This document shows positions 41,013 through 49,188 of a DNA stretch of 64,000 nt, one piece after another. Under the pieces are notes generated by a model. That model searched no databases and was not told the origin of the DNA. It saw only the letters and a program-made list of their open reading frames with translations. Source of the stretch: Clostridia bacterium (lineage in GTDB: Bacteria > Bacillota > Clostridia > Oscillospirales > CAG-272). The position numbers and the translations under genes were made by a program. The stretch is taken from NCBI GenBank assembly GCA_017456905.1, contig JAFTIL010000016.1, forward strand, positions 1-64,000, in the 5' to 3' direction. The stretch's first letter is position 1. Each line of letters starts with the position of its first letter.

Positions 41013-43880
41013 TTAAAACGAATTAAGGATCTGTTGCAGACTGTCGGCGATGACCTCGTCAGCCACCTTTTTGGTCATGAAGATCTTATTACCCATGGGG
41101 TTCGCTACAAAGCGGGTGGCATCGGGCAGAGCGGGGATCTCGGCATAGAATTCCAGGTCACCGGGGGTGTCCAGATCGTAGAGATCACAGATACCCAGCG
41201 CGGCAAACTGGACGGCGGTGAGGTCATAGGAGGCGTTTTGACCCTTAACGGCACCCTCCCAGTTCCATTCCTTGGTGTAGAGGTGGTAGGACATGGGCAG
41301 AGGATCGGCCATAATAGCCTCGGGATCCGTGATATGGCTGTAACCCGTCTTGACGTTCACGCCGATATGGAAATCGGAGAGGTAAATGGGGGTGGGCCAG
41401 CTTGCGAAGACCTTCTCGCAGGATTTGTAATCGCTGACCACGTTGCACTCGCGACCCTGGGGCAGAATAGCGGCCATGCTCACCAAGGCGTAGACCTTGG
41501 CCTTGACCAGCTCCATGCCCGAGAGGGGGCTGATATCGTCGGCAGGGCTCTCCAAGAGAGCGGCCAGGTTGTTGAACATACCGATGGAGATGACCATGAC
41601 GTCGCCGTCCTTGGCTTCGGCGAGCCGCTTGCGGTAGTAAGTGACCTCGTCGTCTACGGCAAGCGTGCCGTTTCTGTAAGCCTCGGAGTGAGCTTCGGCC
41701 ACGGCGGTGTTATATTTACAATGTTCCTGACCGTCCATGAAACCCTCTCCGCTCCACTGTCCGAGAGGAGGGGTGTCCATACCGCAACGGCGGCAGACAG
41801 CGTCGATCACGCCGTTACCTGCCTTGTTGGAGGTGCAGTTACAGATACCGCCAATGGGGAAGCCGTACTGCTTAGCGTAGTAAATAAGGACGGCAAGTGC
41901 GCCCACATCGTCGCAGTCTGGGCCGATGTCAGTGTCCAGAAGGACGGTGCGGGGATTTTGGCACAGGGGTTCAAAGGCTTTGATCTTTTCCATGGCGGCA
42001 ATTTCCTTTCTTCGTTGGGTTTCTTTATTTTTCATTTCCTGAAGGGTGACGGTGGGATAGGGGATAAGCGTAAAGCCATCGGGCTCGGGGGCTTGGGCAG
42101 GCGGAAGAGGTGCATCCTCAGGACGAGGACAGGTCACGCCCACATGAAGCCCGCCTTGGGGAATCGGGCCTTCGGTCAGGAAGGCCAGGGGGAAGGGAAT
42201 TGATACGATCTCCTTTTGTTCTTCAAACAATCCTGCGGTCAAGGCCACCTCGGGGGAAGCCAGATGAGACAAAAGCGTCAGTACGCTTCTCCCGTTCAAG
42301 CTGTGAGCGGCCGAAAGCGTCTTGGATTCCACAGCTGTGGCTACCGAGAACAGGAGGCCGCGAATATCCTCCCAACGGGGGCATTCGTCCAATGTCATCA
42401 GCCCCAGCGGCGCGTCTTTTTCGACCAAGGTGCGGGGAGGGCACACAGGCTCCTTCGGGGTATAGGCCACGAGGGAGAGGACGAGGGAGGTTTTTTCCGA
42501 GGCTTCGCTCCTGTTTTTGAACAGGATTTCGGGGCAGATCATGGGAATGCCCAGTTCGGTACAGGCGCGGTACAAGCCGCACACGGCGGAGAGCAAGAGG
42601 GGGGCGTCTGTATTTCCGTCGAAATACAGAATGGGGGAGAGGGAGAGAGTGTCGTAGCGGATACCTGCTGAGGCAAATTCACCGCACAGGGAAAGCACAC
42701 TCTGCAAAGCGGGTGTAAATCCGTCTGTTTGTTCCCCCGAAAGCGTTGCCGTCAGGTCAGCAACCGTACATCCCATTTCTGAAAGACGAAGGGGCGGGGT
42801 CATCTTGCATTCAAACTCTGCCTTTTTTCCAATGGGCCCGGGTACGGGTAAAAGGGCGCGGTAGGGCTTGATGGCTTGGGGTTTCAGGATCAGATCGCGA
42901 TGCAGGTTGACCACGTTTAAAATACCGTCGGTAAAGACGATGCGGGGCTGTTTAATGACCGTGCCCAGCAGGCAAGGGGTGAAGCCGTGATCCGATAGAG
43001 CCGTAAATAGAGGCTCCTGCGCGTATGGCGGGATGCAAAAGACAGCGTAAGCCTTGCCCGAGGGGGGCGTGAGCTCCCAGTTGGACAGATAGGCTGCCAT
43101 TCGGCTTTCTTTGGGCGGATGGGCGGGAACCAGCGTGTTGAGGTCTACCGTAAGGCCTCTTCCGCCGCAAAGCTCCAGAGCCGACACCAAAAGTGAACGG
43201 CGTCCGATAACGGCCAGAGTTTTGATGACGTTTGCCTGAGGCATACCTTCGAGAAAGGCTACGATTGCTTGTATTTCGGCGGGTTGAACGGCCAGGATCA
43301 CGTCTCCGATCTGCGCGGGAGCGGTGGTTCCAATGCGTTTTGATTTGGCCCACAATTGTCTGGACGTACCTGAGGCAGTATGTAGGGTCACGGAGGGGAC
43401 ATAGCCGTCTGCTAAGGCGGTCTCTGCTGAGGACGTCACGCGAGGGACGTCTGTGGTCACTCGCCGATCACCTCGACGCTTGAGATAAGCCTCAGGAAGA
43501 GAGAGCACCCTTGCCAGCGTGCAAGGTTCGTTGATCTCCTCATACACCGAGGTGATACCGTCCATGATATCGGCCCAAGTATCCATGATGACCTCGCTGT
43601 CAGTGTATAACTCGGTAGGTGCAAGGCACTCGGACAGGGACAGACGCTCCATGAGCGCTCCTGTGAGACGAAGCTCGCCCAGGGTGGGATTTCTTTTTTC
43701 AATATGATAAAAATGATATTGCAGACGCCTGTACTGCAGGGGATCAAGAGACAGGCCGAGGTTTGCGTTGAGATACTTGAAATTCATCTCGCTTGCGGCG
43801 GCAAAGGCTTGGACCTGAACCGCATCCCTGGGCAGGGTCTGCGCTTGAGGGGCGTAGGGTTGATGGGCAGAATGATTCAT
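41013..43880 (-). CDS. 955-residue fusion: unknown (AIR-synthase/PurL-like?) region plus inosine-uridine nucleoside hydrolase
   Basis: One open frame codes two parts. Residues 1 to about 610 are not firmly recognised. EKRNPTLGELRLTGALME resembles the PurL linker, and YRALLPVPGPIG and GFTPCLLGTVIKQPRIVF recall the AIR-synthase C-domain, but the PurL catalytic blocks are not seen. From about 630 a full nucleoside-hydrolase domain begins, with LLDTDIGPDCDDVGAL (about 643), the calcium-binding Asp cluster, and VISIGMFNNLAALL. An internal ATG at 41993 follows GAAAGGAAAT by 7 bp and would give a normal 326-residue hydrolase. Two genes may therefore have fused by stop loss, or the hydrolase may be made both ways. 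The gene follows mtaB by 12 bp. Confidence 0.7.
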   Translation of the reverse strand: MNHSAHQPYAPQAQTLPRDAVQVQAFAAASEMNFKYLNANLGLSLDPLQYRRLQYHFYHIEKRNPTLGELRLTGALMERLSLSECLAPTELYTDSEVIMDTWADIMDGITSVYEEINEPCTLARVLSLPEAYLKRRGDRRVTTDVPRVTSSAETALADGYVPSVTLHTASGTSRQLWAKSKRIGTTAPAQIGDVILAVQPAEIQAIVAFLEGMPQANVIKTLAVIGRRSLLVSALELCGGRGLTVDLNTLVPAHPPKESRMAAYLSNWELTPPSGKAYAVFCIPPYAQEPLFTALSDHGFTPCLLGTVIKQPRIVFTDGILNVVNLHRDLILKPQAIKPYRALLPVPGPIGKKAEFECKMTPPLRLSEMGCTVADLTATLSGEQTDGFTPALQSVLSLCGEFASAGIRYDTLSLSPILYFDGNTDAPLLLSAVCGLYRACTELGIPMICPEILFKNRSEASEKTSLVLSLVAYTPKEPVCPPRTLVEKDAPLGLMTLDECPRWEDIRGLLFSVATAVESKTLSAAHSLNGRSVLTLLSHLASPEVALTAGLFEEQKEIVSIPFPLAFLTEGPIPQGGLHVGVTCPRPEDAPLPPAQAPEPDGFTLIPYPTVTLQEMKNKETQRRKEIAAMEKIKAFEPLCQNPRTVLLDTDIGPDCDDVGALAVLIYYAKQYGFPIGGICNCTSNKAGNGVIDAVCRRCGMDTPPLGQWSGEGFMDGQEHCKYNTAVAEAHSEAYRNGTLAVDDEVTYYRKRLAEAKDGDVMVISIGMFNNLAALLESPADDISPLSGMELVKAKVYALVSMAAILPQGRECNVVSDYKSCEKVFASWPTPIYLSDFHIGVNVKTGYSHITDPEAIMADPLPMSYHLYTKEWNWEGAVKGQNASYDLTAVQFAALGICDLYDLDTPGDLEFYAEIPALPDATRFVANPMGNKIFMTKKVADEVIADSLQQILNSF

Positions 43881-43892
43881 GAAAACTCCTTT

Positions 43893-45227
43893 TTAACAGG
43901 GCAGAAGGGCCATAAGAACGCCGTCCTTTACCTCCGTGGGTATGACCGTGGCTTCTTGCCCCCGCAAGTCGCGGGAAGCAGGGACGGCTACCTCGATGAA
44001 ATCGGGGGTATGACCGTGATATAGTCCTGTTTGGGGATGATAGGTCTCAAACAGTACGGACAAAGGGGTCGCAGACGCCAAGGCATCGGTAAGCAACGCT
44101 CGACAGGTATTCTGGGATACGGCGTTCAATGCGTGAACGCGGGATCGCTTGATCTCCTCGGGGACCTGGTCTTTCATAACGGCGGCAGGGGTGCCTGCGC
44201 GCTTGGAATAGGGAAAGGCGTGGATGTGTAAAAAACGTGCCCGACGGGCAAAAGCCAGCGTTTCGGCAAATTCTTCTTCTGTTTCGCCGGGGAAGCCCGC
44301 GATGATGTCGGTGGTGAATTTGACGGTTGGCAGACGTGTGCGGAGCCGTTCCATGGCGCGCTCTGCTTGGGTCACGTTATATTTGCGCTTCATACGCGCC
44401 AGGGTCGCCGAGCATCCGCTCTGCATAGAAAGATGAAAGTGGGGCGCCACACAGGGAAGGGAGGCCACGGCGTCGGCAAAATCTTCGGTGATGACCGTGG
44501 GGTCAAGAGAGCCGAGACGGATGCGGCCCACGTTAGGGATAGTGGCCACGGCATGGAGCAGGGAGGCCAGGGTGTATTCCTTGCCAAGATCCTTCCCCCA
44601 GGCACCTGTCTCGATGCCTGTAAGCACTACCTCGCGGCAGCCGCCTTCGGTCAATCTGGTCACCTCGGCAACCACCTCACAGAGCGGCTTGGAGCGTTCG
44701 CGGCCGCGGGCGGCGGGGATGGTACAGTAGGTGCATTTGGACTCGCAGCCATCTTGGATTTTCACGTAAGCGCGGGTGCGGTCAAAGCGAGTGATGGTCA
44801 TGGGCTCGAAGGAACTGCCCTCCAGAGTGGGAACGTCCACGATCGCCTTTTGGGGCTTGCCGTTTCTGAAAAACTCCAAGGCGTAACCGACGGCCTTCAG
44901 CTTTTCACGGTTGCCCACCACAGCGTCCACTCCTTGAATATCGGCCATGAGGCGTGCGCCCGTTTCGGCAGAACAGCCCGTGACGATGACCACGGCATCA
45001 GAATTCTGCTTGATGAGGCGGCGTACAGCCTGTCGGGATTTTCTGTCGGACTCTGCTGTGACGGTGCAGGAGTTGACGATATAGACGTCGCATACCTCGT
45101 CGGAGGCGCGAACGGTAAATCCTTCCCCTGCAAACGCCTCGGCCATAGCTTCGGATTCGTATTGGTTGACCTTACATCCCAGCGTCAGGATCGCGGCGGT
45201 GGGGGAAGGGGATGTATTTGATGACAT
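43893..45227 (-). CDS. mtaB: tRNA ct6A/t6A 2-methylthiotransferase MtaB
   Basis: A 444-residue radical-SAM methylthiotransferase. The UPF0004 domain has its cluster cysteines in LGCKVNQYESE, VNSCTVTAE and VTGCSAE. The radical-SAM cluster is QDGCESKCTYCTIPAARG (about 156-173). A TRAM-like C-terminus follows. The combination of LGCKVNQYESE and the length fits MtaB, which converts t6A37 to ms2t6A37 in tRNA, rather than MiaB. The AAGGAG site is 8 bp before the ATG. Its promoter lies 215 bp upstream, beyond a 172-bp inverted-repeat element. Confidence 0.92.
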   Translation of the reverse strand: MSSNTSPSPTAAILTLGCKVNQYESEAMAEAFAGEGFTVRASDEVCDVYIVNSCTVTAESDRKSRQAVRRLIKQNSDAVVIVTGCSAETGARLMADIQGVDAVVGNREKLKAVGYALEFFRNGKPQKAIVDVPTLEGSSFEPMTITRFDRTRAYVKIQDGCESKCTYCTIPAARGRERSKPLCEVVAEVTRLTEGGCREVVLTGIETGAWGKDLGKEYTLASLLHAVATIPNVGRIRLGSLDPTVITEDFADAVASLPCVAPHFHLSMQSGCSATLARMKRKYNVTQAERAMERLRTRLPTVKFTTDIIAGFPGETEEEFAETLAFARRARFLHIHAFPYSKRAGTPAAVMKDQVPEEIKRSRVHALNAVSQNTCRALLTDALASATPLSVLFETYHPQTGLYHGHTPDFIEVAVPASRDLRGQEATVIPTEVKDGVLMALLPC

Positions 45228-45245
45228 AGGGACTCCTTAGGGAGG

Positions 45246-45417
45246 TAAATTGTTGTTTATGGAGGAGCGGCCAAGGGAAACTTTTTGCAAAAAGTTTCCC
45301 TTGGAACCCTTCAAAAACCTTTAAAAAGAATCATTATTTAAAGGTTCTTGGAGGGGGTCTGGGGGGCGCTTCTTTCAAGAAGGGCCCTCCCGGGCGTATT
45401 CCATAAACAACAATTTA
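45246..45417. repeat. 172-bp TAAATTGTTGTTTA-bounded element in the mtaB leader
   Basis: Perfect 14-bp terminal inverted repeats at 45246-45259 and 45404-45417. The interior is two opposed copies of the GAAAGTT-type hairpin repeat, including a CAAGGGAAACTTTTTG hairpin on the left and AAAGGTTCTTGGAGGGGG on the right. It lies between the mtaB promoter and start codon. The remainder of the 351-bp gap holds only that promoter and a terminator. Confidence 0.87.
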
Positions 45418-45441
45418 CCTTCCATAAATATATTCCCTTAT

Positions 45442-45470
45442 ATTTTACCACGATATCACCGAAAAGTAAA
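45442..45470 (-). promoter_or_regulatory. Promoter of mtaB
   Basis: On the minus strand, TTTACT (45465-45470) and TAAAAT (45442-45447), 17-bp spacer, extended TGG. Confidence 0.6.
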
Positions 45471-45526
45471 GACAAAATCCGAAATTTATGCCCCCCCTCG
45501 GCATTTTCGACGAAATGAACAAAAAG

Positions 45527-45564
45527 AAAAATCCCGAATGATCATGATGACCATTCGGGATTTT
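45527..45564 (-). terminator. Terminator of the small lipoprotein gene
   Basis: AAAATCCCGAATG (45528-45540) pairs with CATTCGGGATTTT (45552-45564) around an 11-nt loop. Confidence 0.8.
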
Positions 45565-45578
45565 ATCATAAAGAGATA

Positions 45579-45950
45579 TTACTTCTTGGTGTACTTAATG
45601 CCACCGATCTTGATGTAATCTTCGCCCTCTTCAAAATCGAAGGTGCCGCTCTTGATGTGGTCGTCCTCGGTCTTGAACTCGAACTTGATGTCCATGGTGT
45701 CGTCATCGTTCTCGATGATCTCGTAAGTACCCTCGATGGTGTAGGTCTTGGCATCGCCGATCAGGGGGTTAACGACCTTGGTAACAGTGACGTTCTTGCC
45801 GCTGAACTCGTAGTTGGCGGTGTACTTCAGGACAACGATGTCGACCTCGGCAGAGTAGGTGCCCTTCAGGGTCTTACCACAAGAAGCCAGAACCAGAGTG
45901 ACCATCAGAACTGCCATCACGACAGCCAGAATGCGTACGGACTTTTTCAT
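45579..45950 (-). CDS. Small hypothetical lipoprotein
   Basis: A 123-residue precursor with a clear lipobox (VLASC, Cys24). The mature part alternates beta-strand-like stretches (TYSAEVDIVVLKYTANYEFS, FDFEEGEDYIKIGGIKYTKK), like small lipocalin- or DUF-type beta-barrel lipoproteins that measure 'residual' terms. No exact family is recognised. It has its own consensus promoter and terminator, so it is monocistronic. Confidence 0.7.
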   Translation of the reverse strand: MKKSVRILAVVMAVLMVTLVLASCGKTLKGTYSAEVDIVVLKYTANYEFSGKNVTVTKVVNPLIGDAKTYTIEGTYEIIENDDDTMDIKFEFKTEDDHIKSGTFDFEEGEDYIKIGGIKYTKK

Positions 45951-46008
45951 TTTTTAAATCTCCTTTTGCAGTGATTTTTACGGGAGCTTTGGCTCCTCGC
46001 TTGTATAA

Positions 46009-46037
46009 ATTATACGCCTTCGTCACGGATTTGTCAA
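46009..46037 (-). promoter_or_regulatory. Promoter of the small lipoprotein gene
   Basis: On the minus strand, TTGACA (46032-46037) and TATAAT (46009-46014), 17-bp spacer. Confidence 0.85.
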
Positions 46038-46108
46038 TAGGTTTTCACAAAAACATCAAAATTTAACACTTCTTCATAATTTTAACAATCTTTCACAATT
46101 TGCCTGAT

Positions 46109-47734
46109 TTACTTTGCTTTTTTGCTTGCTTTTATGCCATCAGCCGCACACTCTCCCAAAGGAAACAGCACGCAACCCGCCGCAAAGGCCATACATAAAT
46201 AGACGAAAAGGTTGCCAATGACCGAATATAGGGTGGTGCCGCTGAGCATCTCAACTTCTTGTATGACGTAACCTGTTTCAAAGGTGCCAAGGAAATCGAG
46301 CACCTCTCCCTTATGGTTGATGATCGAAGACACGCCCGTGTTGGCGGCGCGCATGACGTAGCGGCCCGTTTCAATGGCGCGGAGCTGTGCCTGAGCGCTG
46401 TGCATCCATACGCCGCGGGAATCCTTGAACCAGGAGTCGTTGGTGGGAATGGCCAGAAGTTGAGCCCCGTTTTGAACGCTCTCGCGAGCGTTGTCCTCAT
46501 AGATAGAGTCAAAACAGATGAGGGGACCCACGTTGCCCTGCTCCAGGGGGATGACGGTCGCCTCAGTGCCGAAGCTGAAGTCGGAATCCAAAGTGTTGAT
46601 CTCGGTGAGGAAGGGGGCGACGGTCATGATCAGGTCGCGGAGGGGGACGAACTCACCAAAGGGGACGAGATTGCGCTTATGGTATTCGCTCTCGGAGACA
46701 GTACCGTCGGGCAGGATGGCCACCACCGAATTGTAGTCGCTCTCTCCGTTAGGGCTGTCGGTGAAGATGCCCGTCAGGATGGTCACCTGACATTCGACGG
46801 CCAACTCAGTCAGGTCGTCCTTCACGTATTTGAGGTCGGACACGATGGCGGTCTCGGGCCACAGGACGATCTCGGCACCCTCGGCGGCGGCTTGCCTCGT
46901 CAGCTCCCCGTAGGTGTCCAACGCTCTCCCTACTGAGCCCAGCGCCCCCCACTCCTCTCCCGAGGCCAGATTGCCCTGGATGGAGGCGACCTTGACGGTG
47001 CTGTCAGCCTTGACGGGGATGGCGGCATAAATCACGCCGAAGAAGAAATTTGAAAGGATCATGGCGACGGAGATGGCTGCTGCCACCGTGCGGCGATGGG
47101 TATAAATAAACCCGTAAGCCAAAAGTCCGTTGATGGCGACCAGCAAAAAAGTGATGAAGTAAGAACCGAACAGGGACGCGCTTTGCAGCATGAGGACCGT
47201 CTCGGCCTGGCCGAGCGGTAAACGCCCCCACGGTACGCCCGACCATCCGCTGTGGGCCTGGAACCATTCCAGCACCGTCCACATGGCGGCGAACAGGAGG
47301 GGGTGGAGCAGGGGGAGGCGGGACAGGTATTTGGAGCGGCAGGCCAGCCCGAACAGCGGGAAAATAAAGGCTGCACTTGCTGCCTGAAAGGCACCCATGC
47401 CCAGGGAACCGAGGGCCACGACAGCCGCCGACGCGGCGTTGGACAGCCCTGCGTAGTCCAGGGGGTACATCCAGAGGAACCAATGCCAGGCGATGGTGAA
47501 GTAGACCGCGAAAAAGCAGAAGCCCATGCCGTACATATGGCGGAATTTGACTTTGGGATCGGTCAGCCGCGAGAGGATGACCGCCATGGCGGGGATCAAC
47601 ACGCTCCATTGAAGAAAGCCCAGCGTGGGGAAGATCACCACGAGCCCCATGAGGGCGGCACCGATGAGCAACAGCGGCCAACGGAGCTTGATGATGAGAT
47701 CAAGCATGAAGGGCTCTTTTTGAGTCTTGAACAT
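46109..47734 (-). CDS. lnt: Apolipoprotein N-acyltransferase (Lnt-like)
   Basis: A 541-residue protein with about six to eight membrane helices followed by a CN-hydrolase domain. The catalytic triad is visible as Glu in VLWPETAIV (about 294), Lys in EYHKRNLVPFGE (about 351) and Cys in PLICFDSIYED (about 404). Lnt adds the third acyl chain to the N-terminal Cys of lipoproteins. It is typical of diderms and actinobacteria but is also found in some Clostridia. The window encodes six predicted lipoproteins that could be substrates. It starts 12 bp after the RluA-like gene, with AAGGAGC as ribosome binding site. Confidence 0.85.
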   Translation of the reverse strand: MFKTQKEPFMLDLIIKLRWPLLLIGAALMGLVVIFPTLGFLQWSVLIPAMAVILSRLTDPKVKFRHMYGMGFCFFAVYFTIAWHWFLWMYPLDYAGLSNAASAAVVALGSLGMGAFQAASAAFIFPLFGLACRSKYLSRLPLLHPLLFAAMWTVLEWFQAHSGWSGVPWGRLPLGQAETVLMLQSASLFGSYFITFLLVAINGLLAYGFIYTHRRTVAAAISVAMILSNFFFGVIYAAIPVKADSTVKVASIQGNLASGEEWGALGSVGRALDTYGELTRQAAAEGAEIVLWPETAIVSDLKYVKDDLTELAVECQVTILTGIFTDSPNGESDYNSVVAILPDGTVSESEYHKRNLVPFGEFVPLRDLIMTVAPFLTEINTLDSDFSFGTEATVIPLEQGNVGPLICFDSIYEDNARESVQNGAQLLAIPTNDSWFKDSRGVWMHSAQAQLRAIETGRYVMRAANTGVSSIINHKGEVLDFLGTFETGYVIQEVEMLSGTTLYSVIGNLFVYLCMAFAAGCVLFPLGECAADGIKASKKAK

Positions 47735-47746
47735 GAAAACGGCTCC

Positions 47747-48742
47747 TTATTTTTTGGATTCGAGGGAAGTGAGGTCATATCCCTCGGTAAACCAAATGCT
47801 GTCGGGGGGAATGCGGAAGGACTTTCCTTTCAGATAGGCCAGCGCGCCTGCCTCACAGTCCAGCTTAAAGACCAGTCTGTAAGCGTACAGGGCCTGGAAC
47901 TTAAAGCCCCTGCGCTTGTCGTCGCGGTTGATACCGTACTTTCCGTCGCCCAAAAGGGGATGACCGATGTGGGAAAGATGGGCGCGGATCTGGTGGGTAC
48001 GTCCTGTCACCAGCTCCACCTCCAAGAGAGACACGGGAGCCCCTGACACCACCTTGTCAGACACCACGCGGTATTTGGTGATGATCTCCTTGGCGTCCTT
48101 GAAGGGCGTATCCGCCACGCGGACGGTGTTGGTGGCGCTGTCCTTTTTGAGATATCCCGTCAGGGTGGCTTTCCTTGCCTTGGGTCTGCCGTGAACAAGG
48201 CAGAGATAGAACTTGGAGAGCTGATCCTCGCGGATAAACTCGTTCATGAGCCGCAAGGCTTCGGCGTTCTTGGCGGCAATGACGATACCGCCCGTGTTGC
48301 GGTCAATGCGGTTGCACAGGGCAGGGGCGAAGGATTGCTCGCCGGCAGGGTTATACTCGCCTTTTTCGTATAAGTAAGCCTGCACGTGCATGATGAGGGT
48401 ATTTTCGCCTCCCTCGGCGTCCTCATGGACAAGCACACCGGGGCGCTTGTGCAGAAGTATGATGTTGTCATCCTCGTATACGATGTTCAGCTTGGGACGG
48501 ATGGCGGACAAGGCCCCTGTGTCCTTGGATGGAGTGTCGAAAAACTCGTCCTTGATGAAGAGCTGGATCTCGTCACCCTCCTTGAGGATCTGGCTTTGCT
48601 CGCAACGGGCGCGGTTGACCTTGATCTTTTTGGTGCGGATGAATTTATACATGAGTGACTGGGGCAGCCCCTTGACGGCCTTGGAAAGGAACTTATCAAG
48701 TCTCTGGCCTGCGTCGTTTCTGTTGACGGTTAAAATTCGCAT
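47747..48742 (-). CDS. RluA-family 23S rRNA pseudouridine synthase
   Basis: A 331-residue enzyme with an N-terminal S4 domain (AGQRLDKFLSKAVKGLPQSL) and the catalytic block ALCNRIDRNTGGIVIAAK (about 142-159), where Asp is the nucleophile. GRTHQIRAHLSHIGHPLLGD is the family's C-terminal signature. It is RluC/RluD-like; the target uridines cannot be read from sequence. It has its own promoter and is followed by lnt. Confidence 0.9.
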   Translation of the reverse strand: MRILTVNRNDAGQRLDKFLSKAVKGLPQSLMYKFIRTKKIKVNRARCEQSQILKEGDEIQLFIKDEFFDTPSKDTGALSAIRPKLNIVYEDDNIILLHKRPGVLVHEDAEGGENTLIMHVQAYLYEKGEYNPAGEQSFAPALCNRIDRNTGGIVIAAKNAEALRLMNEFIREDQLSKFYLCLVHGRPKARKATLTGYLKKDSATNTVRVADTPFKDAKEIITKYRVVSDKVVSGAPVSLLEVELVTGRTHQIRAHLSHIGHPLLGDGKYGINRDDKRRGFKFQALYAYRLVFKLDCEAGALAYLKGKSFRIPPDSIWFTEGYDLTSLESKK

Positions 48743-48771
48743 ACGTCGTTTCCTTTTTTAGAATTATCTTT

Positions 48772-48800
48772 ATTATACTCCTATTTTGAGGATTTTTCAA
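48772..48800 (-). promoter_or_regulatory. Promoter of the RluA-like gene
   Basis: On the minus strand, TTGAAA (48795-48800) and TATAAT (48772-48777), 17-bp spacer. Confidence 0.75.
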
Positions 48801-48895
48801 TAGGTTACGGGAGATTTGTTTGATGATGGATGATATTTCGGGTTTCAAGTTCCGTCAACCTAAGGGCAGAGGCACAAAATCGTGCTGATAAGGTA

Positions 48896-48924
48896 TTGCG
48901 GCGGCGAAGATGCCGTGATATAGT
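48896..48924 (+). promoter_or_regulatory. Possible promoter of an unannotated small RNA
   Basis: TTGCGG (48896-48901) and TATAGT (48919-48924), 17-bp spacer, extended TGA. The -35 box is weak. The next strong signal downstream on this strand is a terminator at 49058. Confidence 0.4.
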
Positions 48925-48930
48925 GATGAT

Positions 48931-49088
48931 AAGATCATATGTAGCCGTGAGGTTTTTGTTTGGTTTTCGATAATGATTGGGAGACAACTTTTATCACCGA
49001 GGAAGCTTCCGGGGCATGAGCTTTGCATTTTCTTTCCCTGTTTCGGCAAACGTCCTACCCCCACGCGCTACAGCGCGTGGGGGTTTTT
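48931..49088 (+). ncRNA. Candidate small RNA ending at an orphan terminator
   Basis: The 446-bp gap between two divergent genes holds no supported protein gene. It does contain a strong plus-strand terminator with no plus-strand gene before it, and a possible promoter about 150 bp upstream. Local stems are visible: GGAAGCTTCC, and, upstream of the proposed start, GCAC/GTGC and CGGC/GCCG. I compared it by eye with 6S, SRP, RNase P and tmRNA hallmarks and saw no match. A structured leader or a decayed gene is the alternative. Confidence 0.35.
49058..49088 (+). terminator. Strong orphan terminator
   Basis: Perfect 12-bp stem CCCCCACGCGCT / AGCGCGTGGGGG, 2-nt loop, then TTTTT. On the minus strand no T-run follows, so it acts on a plus-strand transcript. 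Confidence 0.85.
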
Positions 49089-49118
49089 GATGAGCTAACA
49101 ATTTATCTTCCCATCTCC

Positions 49119-49147
49119 TTGACTTTTCCTTTATCTTGTGCTATACT
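49119..49147 (+). promoter_or_regulatory. Promoter of the M29 aminopeptidase gene
   Basis: TTGACT (49119-49124) and TATACT (49142-49147), 17-bp spacer, extended TGC. Confidence 0.8.
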
Positions 49148-49188
49148 GAACAAGTATCGAAAAACACCTCAAAGAAAGGAATTTACCC

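Noticed and set aside
48805..49064. Small minus-strand proteins in the gap upstream of the RluA-like gene
   Set aside because: Overlapping short frames of similar length in two phases, no ribosome binding site, and the RluA promoter occupies the near end.
48838..49088. 6S RNA, SRP RNA, RNase P RNA or tmRNA
   Set aside because: None of the conserved cores I know for these RNAs could be found on either strand, so only a generic candidate RNA is reported.
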